From assembly GCA_900318645.1 (NCBI GenBank), contig ONLH01000004.1:53600-117599 (forward strand): a DNA stretch of 64,000 nt. The letters run 5' to 3'. Below are positions 47,798 through 56,485 of this stretch, one piece after another. Source of the stretch: an uncultured Prevotellaceae bacterium. GTDB lineage: Bacteria > Bacteroidota > Bacteroidia > Bacteroidales > Muribaculaceae. A program made the position numbers and the translations under genes. Below the pieces are notes generated by a model. It was not told the origin of the DNA, made no database searches, and saw only the letters and a program-made list of their open reading frames with translations. Numbering within the stretch: the first letter of the stretch is position 1; every line of letters begins with the position of its first letter.

Positions 47798-48652
47798 ATG
47801 AAAAAAAGTGTTTTGATGATGACCCTGCTGGCGGGTCTGATGCTCGTGAGCAGCTGTGCCAGCAAGAAGGAACTGCAGGACTGCCGTGATCTTAACCAGA
47901 AACTGCTTGAGAACGGTAAGGAAATGGTAGTGAATTATCAGCAGGCCAAAGAGCAACTGGCTGCCGCCAATGCGCGTGTGGCTTCGCTTGAGGAGCAGTT
48001 GGCTCAGTCCAAGCAAGACTATGCCAGCTTGCAGCAGTCCCTCGACAAGAGCCTTGTCAATTCCAGCCAGAGCAATATCTCGATCGAGAAACTCGTCGAC
48101 CAGATCAACGAGAGCAACCAGTACATCCGTCATCTGACCGACCTGAAGTCTAAGAGCGACTCACTCAATATGGCTCTGACCAACAAGTTGACGCGCTCTC
48201 TTTCCAAGGAGGAACTCAAGGATGTGGATGTCCAGGTCTTGAAAGGCGTCGTATATATCTCACTGGCCGACAATATGCTCTACAAGAGCGGTTCCTATGA
48301 GATCAGTGAGCGTGCTGCTGAGACGTTGTCCAAGATTGCTAAGATCATCAACGACTACGAGGATTATGACGTGCTCATCGAGGGCAATACCGACAACGTA
48401 CCCATCTATCGCGAGAACATCCGCAATAACTGGGACCTCTCTTGTCTGCGTGCCTCATCGGTGGTTCAAGCTCTGCAGAACAATTATGGCGTCAATCCCA
48501 AGCGTCTGACAGCCGGAGGTCGTGGCGAATACAATCCCGTGGTGAGCAACAACACTGCTGCTGGAAAACAGCGCAACCGCCGTACCCAGATTATCGTCAC
48601 GCCGAAACTGGAAGAGTTCCTGGAACTCATTGACGACGCGCCCGAGGATTGA
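47798..48652 (+). CDS. OmpA-family lipoprotein with coiled coil
   Basis: A 284-residue lipoprotein (lipobox LVSSC, Cys20). A coiled coil of about 90 residues (AKEQLAAANARVASLEEQLA) leads to a C-terminal OmpA peptidoglycan-binding domain (LYKSGSYEIS, VLIEGNTDNVPI, LSCLRASSVVQAL, RNRRTQIIV). It should bridge the outer membrane and the peptidoglycan. A strong terminator follows. Confidence 0.92.
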   Translation: MKKSVLMMTLLAGLMLVSSCASKKELQDCRDLNQKLLENGKEMVVNYQQAKEQLAAANARVASLEEQLAQSKQDYASLQQSLDKSLVNSSQSNISIEKLVDQINESNQYIRHLTDLKSKSDSLNMALTNKLTRSLSKEELKDVDVQVLKGVVYISLADNMLYKSGSYEISERAAETLSKIAKIINDYEDYDVLIEGNTDNVPIYRENIRNNWDLSCLRASSVVQALQNNYGVNPKRLTAGGRGEYNPVVSNNTAAGKQRNRRTQIIVTPKLEEFLELIDDAPED

Positions 48653-48684
48653 TCCACACCCTCAAGAGAACTGTTGTCCAGTGG

Positions 48685-48703
48685 ACCGAGGCTCGGCCTC
48701 GGT
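48685..48703. repeat. GC-rich palindrome, copy 3
   Basis: ACCGAGGC-TCG-GCCTCGGT, 8-bp stem, 32 bases after the OmpA-like stop. It is followed by GCAGTAAT, as copy 1 is followed by TAATGG. Confidence 0.6.
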
Positions 48704-48721
48704 AGCAGTAATAAGAAGAAG

Positions 48722-48750
48722 CAAGTCCTTGACTCAACGTCAAGGACTTG
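48722..48750 (+). terminator. Terminator of the OmpA-like gene
   Basis: Perfect 12-bp stem CAAGTCCTTGAC/GTCAAGGACTTG, then TTTTAAC. Confidence 0.85.
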
Positions 48751-49111
48751 TTTTAACTAATTAACCTTCTAATACCATTAACATAAACCTTAAACATTTA
48801 GGAAAAACTACTAGCCTCACGACGCTCGATTTTCCTCAAAACTTGGGCAAGCCGAAAGCCATGATTGTGTACGTTCAATGGCAGAGGCCGAAGCCAAGTT
48901 CATTCAATCTTAAAAACTAATACCATGAAAACCGTTGCAAATATAATGCCGTTTGTTTTTTTCTTCCTAATTTTTCAACGGAAAAATGCCGATATTTAAC
49001 ACAAATTAGCAAAAATCACCCCAAAATCGCCGAAATAACATGAAAACCCAAACAAAAACTACTATCTGAAACCGTTTTTCGGGTATCTGATGTGAATTGT
49101 ATAAAAAAGAT
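48751..49111. other. Gene-free stretch between convergent OmpA-like gene and thiL
   Basis: No supported gene. A 24-codon frame at 48925 (MKTVANIMPF...) follows a typical Bacteroidales leader-like sequence, but it has no recognisable promoter and is too short to support. Confidence 0.5.
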
Positions 49112-49153
49112 GCGAATTACACGATTCCCTGTGTGTGGATTCGTGTAATTCGC
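49112..49153 (-). terminator. Terminator of thiL
   Basis: Perfect 13-bp stem GCGAATTACACGA/TCGTGTAATTCGC with a 16-base loop; on the minus strand it is followed by TCTTTTTTAT. Confidence 0.85.
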
Positions 49154-49176
49154 TGATGCTTCGCGAAATTCGCGTT

Positions 49177-50241
49177 TTACTTTTCAGATTTGTCGGAGTT
49201 GTCGTTGGGTGTGAAGGCGTTCCAGCCTTGGGCACGTATTTCCAGTTCCTGGTCGTCGCGAGTCACCATGTAGGCACCCAGTTCGGGCTTGGTGATACGG
49301 CCGATGAGACGTGCCGTCTTCATGCGTGCAACCTTCTCATGGTCGGCGAGAGGTACGGTGAACAGCAGTTCGTAGTCTTCGCCTCCGTTCATGGCAGCGG
49401 TGACAAGATTCATGTTCAGTTCCTCGGCCATCAGAGCCGTCTGGTAATCGATGGGGATGCGGTCCTCATAGACACGGCAGCCCACGCCTGAATCCTTACA
49501 GATGTGTAGCAGTTCGCTCGATAGGCCATCACTCACGTCCATCATCGCAGTGGGCCTGATGCCCAGCTCCCGCAGCTCCAGGATGACGTCGCGGCGCGCC
49601 TCGGGCTTCAACTGGCGCTCAATGATGTATTCCTTACCCGAGAAATCAGGTTGGAAATCCTTATCCTTCATTTCGGCACTCACGCGTCGCTCACGCTCCA
49701 GCAACTGAAGGCCCATATAGGCCGCTCCCAGGTTTCCGCTCACGCAGACCAGATCGGTGTCCTTTGCCCCTGTGCGATAGACGATGTCATCCTTGGGGGC
49801 CTCGCCTAGACAAGTGACACTGATAATCAGTCCTGTAACCGATGCACTCGTGTCGCCACCCACCAAATCTACGCCGTAGTGTTCACAGGCAATGCGCATG
49901 CCCTCATAGAGCTGTTCGATGTGCTCCAGCGTGAAACGTTTGCTGATGCCTAACGACACAGTCACTTGACGTGGCGTGCCGTTCATGGCATACACGTCGC
50001 TCAGGTTCACCACAATGGCCTTGTAGCCCAGGTGCATCAACGGCACGTAGGTCAGGTCAAAGTGGATACCTTCCAGCAGCAGGTCGGTAGTAACCAGCGT
50101 CTCTCTGTCCTTGCCATAATTGATGACAGCACAGTCGTCACCCACGCCACGGTGGGTGGACTCGTTACGCACAGGAAAAGAGCGGGTCAAGTGCTCAATG
50201 AGCCCAAACTCGCCCAATGTTGCAATCTCGGTTTCTTTCAC
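49177..50241 (-). CDS. thiL: Thiamine-monophosphate kinase
   Basis: Phosphorylates thiamine monophosphate to the active diphosphate. A 354-residue PurM/ThiL-fold protein with GEFGLIEHL, GVGDDCAVI (ATP/Mg site), TTDLLLEGIHFD, NLSDVYAMNG, GGDTSAS and MDVSDGLSSEL. Length and motifs are typical. It lies after the nucleoside phosphorylase gene, separated by a 9-mer repeat array. Confidence 0.95.
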   Translation of the reverse strand: MKETEIATLGEFGLIEHLTRSFPVRNESTHRGVGDDCAVINYGKDRETLVTTDLLLEGIHFDLTYVPLMHLGYKAIVVNLSDVYAMNGTPRQVTVSLGISKRFTLEHIEQLYEGMRIACEHYGVDLVGGDTSASVTGLIISVTCLGEAPKDDIVYRTGAKDTDLVCVSGNLGAAYMGLQLLERERRVSAEMKDKDFQPDFSGKEYIIERQLKPEARRDVILELRELGIRPTAMMDVSDGLSSELLHICKDSGVGCRVYEDRIPIDYQTALMAEELNMNLVTAAMNGGEDYELLFTVPLADHEKVARMKTARLIGRITKPELGAYMVTRDDQELEIRAQGWNAFTPNDNSDKSEK

Positions 50242-50260
50242 AATGCTTTTAGTCTTTGGT

Positions 50261-50323
50261 CTAGATATTATAGAATAGCTAAAATCTCTACGATATCTAG
50301 ATATTCTAGAACATCTAGTAATA
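50261..50323. repeat. Nonamer array (7 units) between pnp-type gene and thiL
   Basis: Seven 9-mers: CTAGATATT, ATAGAATAG, CTAAAATCT, CTACGATAT, CTAGATATT, CTAGAACAT, CTAGTAATA. The same CTAG/CTAA core as the heptad family but with a 9-base period. Confidence 0.75.
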
Positions 50324-50338
50324 ATAGCAATTTACTCT

Positions 50339-51181
50339 TTACAGCTCTTCAAATCGGTTGATCATTTCCCTGACGAGCATCGCCATGATGGGCTGAGCGG
50401 CAGCAGCGGCCTTCTGCACCTCCTCATGAGAGGCTTTCTCGACAGCGCCTTCAACGCCCAGGTCGGTAATGATCGAGATGCCGAATACTTCCATGTCTCC
50501 GTGACGTGCAACGATGACTTCGGGAACGGTGCTCATGCCCACAGCATCACCACCGATGCGCCAGAAGTAGCGGTACTCGGCAGGTGTCTCAAACGTGGGA
50601 CCCTGTGTGCCGACATATACGCCTTCCATTAGGCGGATGCCTTTCTCCTTGGCGATGTCGCGTGCCATCTGGATGAGGCGCGGACTGTAAGCGTCAACCA
50701 TGGCCGGGAAACGAGGACCTAGTTCGTCGATGTTCTTGCCATGGAGGGGATGCTCGGGGAATACATTGATATGATCGGTGATGATCATCAGGTCGCCTAC
50801 CTTGAAGTTGGGATTCATTCCACCCGAGGCATTAGAGACGAACACGGTCTTGATGCCGAGGGCCTTCATCACCCTGATGGGGAAGGTCACCTGCTGCATC
50901 GTGTAGCCCTCATAGTAATGGAAACGGCCTTGCATTGCCATGATGTACTTATTGCCCAGCGTGCCGAAGATGAGGCGCCCCTTGTGGCCCTGCACGGTCG
51001 AAACGGGGAAATTAGGTACTTCGCCGTATGGAATCTCTACCTCGATGTTGATGTGGTCCACAACTGCGCCCAGTCCGGTACCAAGGATGATAGCGGTCTT
51101 GGGCAGCTTGTTATTGACGCGTTGCTTGATGTATTGGCTGGTCTCTTTAATCATATCCAGCAATTTATTGTCTGATGCCAT
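50339..51181 (-). CDS. Purine nucleoside phosphorylase (PNP-I, trimeric type)
   Basis: Phosphorolysis of purine nucleosides in salvage. A 280-residue protein with ILGTGLGA, GRFHYYEGY (phosphate/ribose site), SNASGGMN, TDHIN, VGTQGPTFETPAEYR and VPEVIVARH. It is preceded by a good Shine-Dalgarno-like AAAGGAG about 10 bases before the ATG. Confidence 0.95.
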   Translation of the reverse strand: MASDNKLLDMIKETSQYIKQRVNNKLPKTAIILGTGLGAVVDHINIEVEIPYGEVPNFPVSTVQGHKGRLIFGTLGNKYIMAMQGRFHYYEGYTMQQVTFPIRVMKALGIKTVFVSNASGGMNPNFKVGDLMIITDHINVFPEHPLHGKNIDELGPRFPAMVDAYSPRLIQMARDIAKEKGIRLMEGVYVGTQGPTFETPAEYRYFWRIGGDAVGMSTVPEVIVARHGDMEVFGISIITDLGVEGAVEKASHEEVQKAAAAAQPIMAMLVREMINRFEEL

Positions 51182-51216
51182 AATAAAGTTCTCCTTTCTT
51201 GCATTATTGGTTGTCG

Positions 51217-52362
51217 TTACATTGTGGTTGTGGTGAGGTTGGCTTCTTCCTCCTGCTCTTCGATTTTTGTAACCAGCTCGCTGATAAAATCGGTACCTTC
51301 CATCTCCAGGAATCCCACACGCATGGGGATGTAGTAGATGCAGTTGCGCTTGACGGGCGGGTAATAGGGATTGTTCATGATGCGCACCGCGTCTTTCTCG
51401 GTGGTGATGATGAACTTGCGCTTGCCGGTAAGGTTCTTATACACCTTGAAGATGTCACTGAAGTCCCTACGGGTAAAGAAGTGGTGGTCGTCGAAGTGCA
51501 TCACTTTGACCTGGGCTGCATATTGGCGCAGGTAGCGCACCAGTGGCATGGGAGTGGCTATGCCAGTAAGGCACAGCACTGAATCATCTCCATGCAGCCA
51601 TTGCAGCGAGGTGAGCTGCGGGGACTGGACGGGGAAGACCGGGACTGGCTCGCTATAGGTGATGGTACTGAAAAACAGCTTCTGGTAGGTGAGCAGATTC
51701 AGGCGTTGCTTGATGACCCTGCGCTCTGTCGGCGAGATATTAGGGGGACACTTGGTCACCACTACCATATCGCATCGTGAGATACTGGATACCGGCTCAC
51801 GCAGTTGGCCCAGCGGCATGACCTTGTCCTCAAACGGGAGGCGGTTGTAGTCTAGCAGCAGAATGTTTACCTTGGGCATCACATAACGGTGCTGGAAACC
51901 GTCATCCAGTAGAATCAGATTGATGTCGGGGTCGATGCGCAACAACTCGCGGATACCTTTGCGTCGGCTCTCACACACGGCCAAGGTAATAAGGCCGCTG
52001 TACTTGCGGTATATCTGGTAGGGTTCGTCGCCGATGTCGCGCGGGGTCATGTTGTTGCTAGCCAGGATAAAGCCTTTGGTCTTGCGTTTATAGCCGCGAC
52101 TCAGTACCGCCACATGATAGCGACGGTACAAAGCCTCGATGATGTATTCCACATGAGGGGTCTTGCCGGTGCCGCCCACGGTGATGTTTCCCACTGAAAC
52201 AACGGGCACGTCAAACTCCTCCTGGGGCAACAGCCCGAAGTCAAAAGCCTTGTTACGCAACCACACAGCGCCGCCATATCCCCACGAGAATGGGGTCAAC
52301 AGGGCGTCCATGATAGACTTGCGTTGCTCCTTGTTCAGTATATTAGACAGGTCGATGTTCAT
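51217..52362 (-). CDS. lpxK: Tetraacyldisaccharide 4'-kinase
   Basis: Phosphorylates the lipid A precursor disaccharide at the 4' position on the inner membrane. A 381-residue protein with an N-terminal membrane-associated helix, PVVSVGNITVGGTGKTP (P-loop), SRGYKRK, DEPYQIYRK, LDDGFQH and a C-terminal TTEKDAVR. Met18 (MDALLTPFSWGYG) is an alternative start closer to the usual N-terminus. It lies upstream of the nucleoside phosphorylase gene. Confidence 0.94.
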   Translation of the reverse strand: MNIDLSNILNKEQRKSIMDALLTPFSWGYGGAVWLRNKAFDFGLLPQEEFDVPVVSVGNITVGGTGKTPHVEYIIEALYRRYHVAVLSRGYKRKTKGFILASNNMTPRDIGDEPYQIYRKYSGLITLAVCESRRKGIRELLRIDPDINLILLDDGFQHRYVMPKVNILLLDYNRLPFEDKVMPLGQLREPVSSISRCDMVVVTKCPPNISPTERRVIKQRLNLLTYQKLFFSTITYSEPVPVFPVQSPQLTSLQWLHGDDSVLCLTGIATPMPLVRYLRQYAAQVKVMHFDDHHFFTRRDFSDIFKVYKNLTGKRKFIITTEKDAVRIMNNPYYPPVKRNCIYYIPMRVGFLEMEGTDFISELVTKIEEQEEEANLTTTTM

Positions 52363-52363
52363 A

Positions 52364-52391
52364 TCAGGCTTTAGGTTTTAGGCGTTAGGCT
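52364..52391. repeat. Heptad array (4 units) between sppA and lpxK
   Basis: 7-mers TCAGGCT, TTAGGTT, TTAGGCG, TTAGGCT. The array begins one base from the lpxK start codon. Confidence 0.75.
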
Positions 52392-52543
52392 CTAATCTGT
52401 CAAGCCTTGCCTCCTAATTGTCGGTTTGCGGAGGCTGTATCATAATTCAAGCCTGTATCAATGTCCGTTAGGCCGATTGAAAATCAGTGGTGAATAATGA
52501 CACATCCCCCAATTGGCGGTTGCAATAATTATCTTAATTCAAA

Positions 52544-54343
52544 TTAAAACTCAATCTCTCCTTCAGGCATCAGGCACAGGATTTGGTCTCGGCCCATGAT
52601 GCGCTGCAGCTGCTTGTGCCAGTCATAGAGCAAGCCCATTTCTCCTTTCAGGCGTGACTCATAGCTGGTAACCATGTATTTGTCAAGCATGGCCATGAAC
52701 TGATCCTCGATGGCAGGATAGTTCTGGGTCTTGTAGTCCTTGCCCAATTTAGCCTTATTGGCTACCCATGATGCTGCTTCACGGATGCCGCCGAACTCGT
52801 CCACAAGACCAATCTGCTTGGCAGTGATGCCGTCCCACACGCGACCCTCGGCAATCTTCTTGATGGAGTCCTGAGTCACGTGGCGACCGTCGGCACAACG
52901 CTTGGTGAACAACTCATAGCCTTCGTTAACCATGTTCTGCAAGGCTGCGAACTGGGCCGGTGTCAGTTTCTTGCCCATGGATGCCATGTCGGCATTCTCG
53001 TTGGTCTTGACCGATGCCATGTGCACACCCAACTTATTCTCGATGAGTTCGTTCATGCATGGAATGACGCCAAAGATGCCAATGGAGCCGGTGAGGGTAG
53101 TGCGCTCGGCAAAGATGCGGTCGGCGCAGCACGAGATATAGAAACCACCCGATGCGGCATAGTCGCCCATTGATACTGCCACGGGCTTGCCAGAGGCTTT
53201 GAAGTCCATGATGGCTTTCCAGATCTGCTCGCTACCGAAGGCGCTGCCACCCGGCGAGTTCACACGGAATACCATGCCCTTGACATTGTCATCGTCCTTC
53301 AGTTGATAGATGGTCTCGCACAGCTTGTCGCTGACGATGCCTTCATCGGTAGTTGCCATGCTGCTTCCGCCGTCAATCTCTCCGACAGCATATAACACGG
53401 CAATATGGTCGCCACTGGCGCTTTCCTCCAGGTCTGCTGCGAGATCTTCGGGATTGACATAGTTCAGGTCGTCTTTCTTGTCAACCTTGGTGCGGGCACG
53501 CAGGATGTCTTCCATTTCGTTCTGGTAAACCAGCTTGTCCACCAGCTTGTTCTGGATGAGTTCTTGAGCCTTGAAGGTTATGATGACGCTGTCACACAGC
53601 GAGTTCAACGCGGCATACTGCAATTTGCGGTCAGCAGCGATACTGTCCAGCATCTCTTTCCAGATGGTGCCCAGATAATGCTCCTGTTGCAGGCGGTTGG
53701 CGTCGCTCATGTCCTCAAGCATGTAGGGCTCTACGGCACTCTTGAACGTACCAACGCGTACGACCTGCATCTCTACACCGACTTTATCAAACAACTTTTT
53801 CATGTAAGGGGTTACCGAAGCCATACCGTGCAGATCTACGGCACCCACGGGGTTCAGGTAGATGCTGTCGGCAACGCTGGCCAGGTAGTAATCTGCCTGG
53901 TTGATGCCCTCGTGGCCGTAAGCGGCAATCCATTTGCCGCTTTTCTTGAACTCCTTCAGGGCGCGGCGCATGGCCTGTAATGTGGCGGGTGCGGCGCTCA
54001 CACCGTTGCACTCGATATAGATGCCGTCCACCTTGTCGTTGCTGGCTGCATTTTCGATGGCCGATATCACTGTATTCAGTCCCAGGCTGTTGGGCATGCC
54101 GCCGCCCTGGAGCAGCGACAGCATATCTACAGCGTCGTTGCCGCCGCGCTCGCTGATGTCGGTACCCAGGTCAATATGCAGGATAGAATGCTTGGAGACT
54201 ACGGCCGTCGATTTACTGCCACCCATGTTCATTGATCCCATGATGGCAAAACTCATGATCATGGCAGCAATCATGAAAAACATGAAGGCCAGGAATGCGC
54301 CCACAAACGAGCCGCAAACGATAAGGATAAATTTCTTCATCAT
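52544..54343 (-). CDS. sppA: Signal peptide peptidase SppA (67 kDa type)
   Basis: A 599-residue membrane-anchored serine protease degrading cleaved signal peptides. It has an N-terminal transmembrane helix and two tandem ClpP-like halves. The catalytic Lys is probably in the first half (KSGKWIAAYGHEGINQADYYLA) and the Ser in GDYAASGGFYISC of the second half. FRVNSPGGSAFGSEQIW and RVWDGITAKQIGLVDEFGG are further family blocks. Confidence 0.95.
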   Translation of the reverse strand: MMKKFILIVCGSFVGAFLAFMFFMIAAMIMSFAIMGSMNMGGSKSTAVVSKHSILHIDLGTDISERGGNDAVDMLSLLQGGGMPNSLGLNTVISAIENAASNDKVDGIYIECNGVSAAPATLQAMRRALKEFKKSGKWIAAYGHEGINQADYYLASVADSIYLNPVGAVDLHGMASVTPYMKKLFDKVGVEMQVVRVGTFKSAVEPYMLEDMSDANRLQQEHYLGTIWKEMLDSIAADRKLQYAALNSLCDSVIITFKAQELIQNKLVDKLVYQNEMEDILRARTKVDKKDDLNYVNPEDLAADLEESASGDHIAVLYAVGEIDGGSSMATTDEGIVSDKLCETIYQLKDDDNVKGMVFRVNSPGGSAFGSEQIWKAIMDFKASGKPVAVSMGDYAASGGFYISCCADRIFAERTTLTGSIGIFGVIPCMNELIENKLGVHMASVKTNENADMASMGKKLTPAQFAALQNMVNEGYELFTKRCADGRHVTQDSIKKIAEGRVWDGITAKQIGLVDEFGGIREAASWVANKAKLGKDYKTQNYPAIEDQFMAMLDKYMVTSYESRLKGEMGLLYDWHKQLQRIMGRDQILCLMPEGEIEF

Positions 54344-54445
54344 AACTGTATAGCGTTTTAAAAGTTTTATTCTAATAAGTTGATCATTAATAAATTAAGA
54401 ACATCTTAGCGATACAATGAAACACGATCGCTTGGCTCTAACCTA

Positions 54446-54453
54446 CAAAATTA
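54446..54453 (-). promoter_or_regulatory. -7 box upstream of sppA
   Basis: TAATTTTG on the minus strand, about 100 bases before the sppA start. Confidence 0.4.
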
Positions 54454-54548
54454 GTGTATTTTCCTGATACTACACCATTTTTCCTGTCTTTTTTATTTCC
54501 AATAAAAAGACATTTGCTGGAAAGTGGTCGGTCACCAGCATGAAAAGC

Positions 54549-54583
54549 GGCCTGCACGGGCAGTTTCCACTGCTATGCAGGCC
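54549..54583 (-). terminator. Terminator-like hairpin after the CPBP gene
   Basis: GGCCTGCA/TGCAGGCC stem with an inner GCAGT/ACTGC stem; TTTT follows on the minus strand. It is 90 bases after the CPBP stop. Confidence 0.5.
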
Positions 54584-54673
54584 ACGATTGATGATTCTGT
54601 TCGGCGTTGATTAGTAGCCGTTCAAGATTCTACTGATAAGTATTGAAACGTTTTCGTGAGGGTGTGGAACAGA

Positions 54674-55549
54674 TTATATGTACTGTTGATGCGATTTGTC
54701 AGCAGGTTTATACTGGTGGTGTGCCCACACAGCGAGGGCGACACTGAGGACGACGCTGGCCATGGCGAGCCAGGGGAAATCGCCGTCGGCAGGCAAGCCC
54801 AGATGGTCGCCGAAGTCCTCGGCCACGACTCCCTTATTGGCAAGGTAGCTCATCACAACAACGGTGCTGTTGTTAAGGGTGTGGGCGATGATGGGAACCC
54901 ACAGACTGCGGGTCCACACGAGCAGATAGCCTAACCACACGCCTAATAGCATGCGAGGAATGAAGCCATAGAATTGCATGTGGATGGCACTGAACACGAT
55001 GGCCACAATCCAAACGACTGCGTGTGGGCCAAGGCGGCTGTCCTGCATTGTGCGTAACATGGCGCCACGGAACAGTATCTCCTCGCTCAAGCCCGCCATC
55101 AGTCCCACAACTAGCACACAAGGAACCAACTCCCAAATGGAGTGGATGTCAAGCAACGTCTTAGTAGTCTCAGCAGCTTCATCTTCAAGGGAGCGCATCA
55201 GTTGTTCAATACCGCTCATCGATGCGGGTAATGACATAGACTCGTTGAATGAAACAATCCAGTTCATGGCAGGTAGTGACAGGATGTAAAACGCCACAAC
55301 GATGGCAATGGCTTTCCAGCCGGGTGCACGGTCCAGGCACATCGCGTGAAGAGGTTTCCGGTAGAAGATGGCCATGGCTGCAATGGCAGGCACGATAAAT
55401 GCCAGCACATCCTGCACGGTGAGCATGGACAGCAGCCCCCAGTTAATCACGTAAACACTGATGATTGATGCCACAATCAGGCCCAGCCCCATTAGGCACA
55501 ACAACACGAGCAAGCGCGTGCTAAGTCTCAAGTTTGTCTTTCGTTCCAT
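54674..55549 (-). CDS. CPBP-family intramembrane glutamic-type protease
   Basis: A 291-residue membrane protein with about eight helices. The CPBP (Abi) motifs are present: EEILFRG (about 156-162), FSAIHMQFYGF (about 187-197) and HTLNNS (about 222-227). Relatives are Rce1-like intramembrane proteases; the substrate is unknown. Its start codon abuts a heptad array. Confidence 0.9.
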   Translation of the reverse strand: MERKTNLRLSTRLLVLLCLMGLGLIVASIISVYVINWGLLSMLTVQDVLAFIVPAIAAMAIFYRKPLHAMCLDRAPGWKAIAIVVAFYILSLPAMNWIVSFNESMSLPASMSGIEQLMRSLEDEAAETTKTLLDIHSIWELVPCVLVVGLMAGLSEEILFRGAMLRTMQDSRLGPHAVVWIVAIVFSAIHMQFYGFIPRMLLGVWLGYLLVWTRSLWVPIIAHTLNNSTVVVMSYLANKGVVAEDFGDHLGLPADGDFPWLAMASVVLSVALAVWAHHQYKPADKSHQQYI

Positions 55550-55550
55550 A

Positions 55551-55585
55551 TTTTAGTTGTCAGTTGTCAGTTTTTAGTTTTCAGT
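55551..55585. repeat. Heptad array (5 units) upstream of the CPBP gene
   Basis: 7-mers TTTTAGT, TGTCAGT, TGTCAGT, TTTTAGT, TTTCAGT, beginning one base before the CPBP start codon. It is the only array in a divergent intergenic region. Confidence 0.7.
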
Positions 55586-55639
55586 TTTTGTTGTCAGCAA
55601 GGCTTAATCTATAGACCTAATGCATAATTTTTTTATACG

Positions 55640-55647
55640 CAAAATTA
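55640..55647 (-). promoter_or_regulatory. -7 box of the CPBP gene
   Basis: TAATTTTG on the minus strand, about 90 bases before the CPBP start; the heptad array would then be in the mRNA leader. Confidence 0.4.
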
Positions 55648-55711
55648 AACATTTTTTCAGAAATCACGTCTAATAGACAAACAATAATCATTTTTAACCT
55701 AAACAGAAATT

Positions 55712-56335
55712 ATGAAAAAGGTATTATTAGCTCTTAGTGCGATAATAGGAATATCCTCCAGCGTGATGGCGCAGGAAGTGATTGACGACGTGGTAGATAT
55801 AGAAACAAGTAACGTTAAGCTCGAGGTGATCACGCCTGCCGAGCCTGTCAATGAAAGCCAGCAGGAAATCAAGGAACGCAAGAAACGCATTAGTGAACTT
55901 AACGATGACGTGGCCTATGCCAAAGCCGTCAACTCCATGAAGCGTGGCTACTTTGTGGTTGTCGCTGACTACATCCAGTTTGGACATGCAGGCTTCAGGG
56001 ACTATAACATTGATCGCAATTCCAACTTTGTTTTGGTCCAGGGCGAGGATGGCATCATCCAGTTTGCCCTTCTCAATGGCAGTCCGGGCGTTAATGGCCT
56101 AGGAGGAAGGACCGACAAGGGTACTGTGTACAACAAGCGCATCAAGTACGAGAATAATGGCGATGTTCACTTGCAGTATGAGATGTCGAGTCGCTCGATG
56201 ACATCAAGAGTCTATGTGGATGTTACCGTCTATCACAACAGCAATCAGGCTTGTGTACAAGTGTGGGGTAACTACGATATGACTTTCTATGGCGAACTCC
56301 TCCCTTATCGTGACAAGGAACACAGGAATAAATAA
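55712..56335 (+). CDS. DUF4251-family exported protein
   Basis: A 207-residue protein with signal peptide (cleavage near VMAQ). A short acidic/helical linker is followed by a DUF4251-type beta domain (NSNFVLVQGEDGIIQF, GVNGLGGRTDKGTV, YVDVTVYHNSNQACVQVWGN). The family is common in Bacteroidales with unknown function. It starts 28 bases after an AT-rich leader and ends before a terminator. Confidence 0.82.
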   Translation: MKKVLLALSAIIGISSSVMAQEVIDDVVDIETSNVKLEVITPAEPVNESQQEIKERKKRISELNDDVAYAKAVNSMKRGYFVVVADYIQFGHAGFRDYNIDRNSNFVLVQGEDGIIQFALLNGSPGVNGLGGRTDKGTVYNKRIKYENNGDVHLQYEMSSRSMTSRVYVDVTVYHNSNQACVQVWGNYDMTFYGELLPYRDKEHRNK

Positions 56336-56404
56336 AACGTATAGAAATATTGAATTTTATAAACGGTAATAGATGATTGCTCCCGTGAGGGAGTCATAAG
56401 CCGG

Positions 56405-56442
56405 ACGCCCCGCATGAGTCACTGAATGGCTCAGTGGGGCGT
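56405..56442 (+). terminator. Terminator after the DUF4251 gene
   Basis: ACGCCCC/GGGGCGT stem with an inner TGAG/CTCA pairing, followed by a T-rich tract. Confidence 0.65.
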
Positions 56443-56485
56443 AGTCTTTATCTTTTCTAATTGGGGTTTGAGGATGGTGTTGGCA

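Larger units (their letters stand above)
54344..54673. other. Gene-free stretch between sppA and the CPBP gene
   Basis: Holds the sppA -7 box and a two-tier hairpin (54549-54583). No gene is visible. Confidence 0.55.
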
